DNA of 34,221 bases. Source: Lichtheimia corymbifera B2541 (lineage: Eukaryota; Mucoromycota; Mucoromycetes; Mucorales; Lichtheimiaceae). This document shows, piece after piece, positions 33,369 to 34,221 of this stretch. The stretch spans positions 1 to 34,221 of the forward strand of contig JNEU01001115.1 of assembly GCA_000697475.1 (NCBI GenBank), written 5' to 3'. Position numbers and translations under genes: made by a program. Under the pieces are notes generated by a model, which made no database searches, had not been told where the DNA came from, and worked only from the letters and a program-made list of their open reading frames with translations. Each line of letters starts with the position of its first letter. Positions within the stretch are counted from its first letter, which is position 1.

Positions 33369-34187
33369 CTAGTGTTGAAGGAAATCAGGTCTGGAGTTGA
33401 GGTCTCCATCGGTCTCCATGTATAAACGTAACACCGAGCGCATATTCGCTGCAGCATTAACATCACGTCCAAGGATCTATCGTTATATAAGTCAATAACT
33501 AATTAAAACTAATGATCTTCGATATCCCACACTTACCCCATGAACAGGGCATGCCTTCAAGGCGTATACCAAGTTTCGCCAATGGTTATCCGCTTTAACA
33601 AAAATGTTATCAGCATTCATTTCACGAAGCAACATCCATTACCCAACTTACCAACAGGACCAGCCTGAGGGCACATAGTCGTGATACCAATGACATTGCC
33701 TTCGTCGTCTAAACAAAATGTGTTTTTATGCCGTCGATTGCCTGTAGCAGTGAAACCATGTCGTAATTTCTTCTTTCTGTCAAGAAAAGTATGTTAGACG
33801 AATCTACATAACATTTCTCTTTTTATTTACTTACTTGTGTGTGCAATGAGTGAGGAAATTGTTGTAGAGGAGTTGCAATCGAGCGCCACAATGATGGCAC
33901 GACACACTGGTACGAAACTCGTTGATGAACACGACAAGGACTTCGCGTGCAAGTTTCTGGATGAACCCCTGTGTAGACGAATGTCAGTATACAAATGCAA
34001 GAGATTATTACCACCTTACCCAGTGAGGCATGGGAGCAAAAGTTCTCATATGTCCCAGTACTGCGTTACCATATGCAACGATTGTCTCCCCTTCTGGTCG
34101 CACCCAACCCATGTTTCTTCGTATCAAGCGACGTGCAATTCTTCTCTCACTCTTTCCTGTAGTATGCATGCGATGCACAGGTTCTTG
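33369..34187 (-). CDS. Fanzor (eukaryotic TnpB-like RNA-guided nuclease), C-terminal part
   Basis: Minus-strand exons 34187-34020, 33968-33835, 33776-33652, 33592-33537 and 33476-33369 give about 196 residues of in-frame C-terminus; the N-terminus lies beyond the window. Fanzors are eukaryotic relatives of transposon TnpB: a RuvC-like nuclease guided by an omega RNA. Visible: a basic helix (SERRIARRLIRRN), ETIVAYGNAVLG, VLVVFINEFRTSVSCHHCG, later CPQAG, YALKACPVHG and then GRDVNAAANM. The last is the RuvC-III motif with its catalytic Asp; the Cys pairs form the zinc ribbon, the final pair being C-x-x-H. The Glu in INEFRTS sits where Fanzors are reported to carry an alternative catalytic glutamate. 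All four full introns (51-60 nt) are GT-AG. The canonical first Asp (RuvC-I) cannot be seen. The upstream exon boundary at 34188 is an acceptor (TTCTTCTCTAG) after an in-frame stop. Confidence 0.82.
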
Positions 34188-34198
34188 CTAGAGAAGAA

Positions 34199-34221
34199 AA
34201 TATTGTGTGAAAGTTTGAGGT
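34199..34221 (+). repeat. Copy of the 3.2-4.1 kb dispersed repeat, cut by window end
   Basis: The last 22 bases (TATTGTGTGAAAGTTTGAGG plus flanking bases) match 4089-4110 exactly, where they sit in the sixth unit of the array. The copy is in the same orientation and lies just upstream (minus strand) of the first visible Fanzor exon, so it is probably inside an intron of that gene or marks where the gene is interrupted. Confidence 0.6.

Noticed and set aside
33369..34187. Bacterial IS605/TnpB insertion or contamination
   Set aside because: The frame is interrupted by five spliceosomal introns of the same size and sequence type as neighbouring fungal genes, so a eukaryotic Fanzor is the better reading.

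Overview
The window is nuclear DNA of an early-diverging filamentous fungus, most likely Mucoromycota/Mucorales. This is inferred from short (50-95 nt) GT-AG introns, compact genes, pyrimidine-rich leaders, CAT/CAA-rich low complexity, and the gene content; species cannot be named from sequence alone. All gene models were spliced by hand and checked for reading-frame closure, not against transcripts.

Layout. Positions 1-4135 are a repeat-rich, gene-poor block: a tandemly duplicated ~400-bp unit, a large decayed inverted duplication of an unidentified formerly coding family, short tandem motifs, a well-preserved ~170-bp MITE with TA target duplication, and a degenerate array of a dispersed repeat that includes a perfect 306-bp-period duplication. 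Positions 4136-5640 hold nothing I can assign.

Positions 5.7-33.3 kb are mostly ordinary euchromatin: a class III CoA-transferase family protein lacking the canonical catalytic Asp (+); a disordered His/Ser/Asn-rich protein (+); an IphP/SIW14-like tyrosine phosphatase (-); a CBR4/FabG-like SDR (-); a PA-TM-RING E3 ligase (+); QTRT1, the catalytic subunit of queuine tRNA-ribosyltransferase (+); alpha-tubulin (+); mitochondrial porin/VDAC with an abutting uORF (+); a SURF6/Rrp14 ribosome biogenesis factor (+); a divergent pair of ankyrin proteins, Ank-DIL (-) and Ank-DysF-FYVE (+), sharing a 481-bp promoter region; an F-box/LRR protein (+); and two small low-complexity proteins (+). There is no operon logic. 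The functional neighbourhood of note is the divergent Ank-DIL/Ank-DysF-FYVE pair, both with domains of membrane traffic.

The right edge (33369-34187, minus) holds the C-terminal part of an intron-rich Fanzor, the eukaryotic TnpB-like RNA-guided nuclease family, recognisable from zinc-ribbon Cys pairs and a RuvC-III GRDVNAA motif. The window ends inside what looks like its upstream intron, which carries a copy of the dispersed repeat seen at 4.1 kb. This is the best candidate for the interesting system here.
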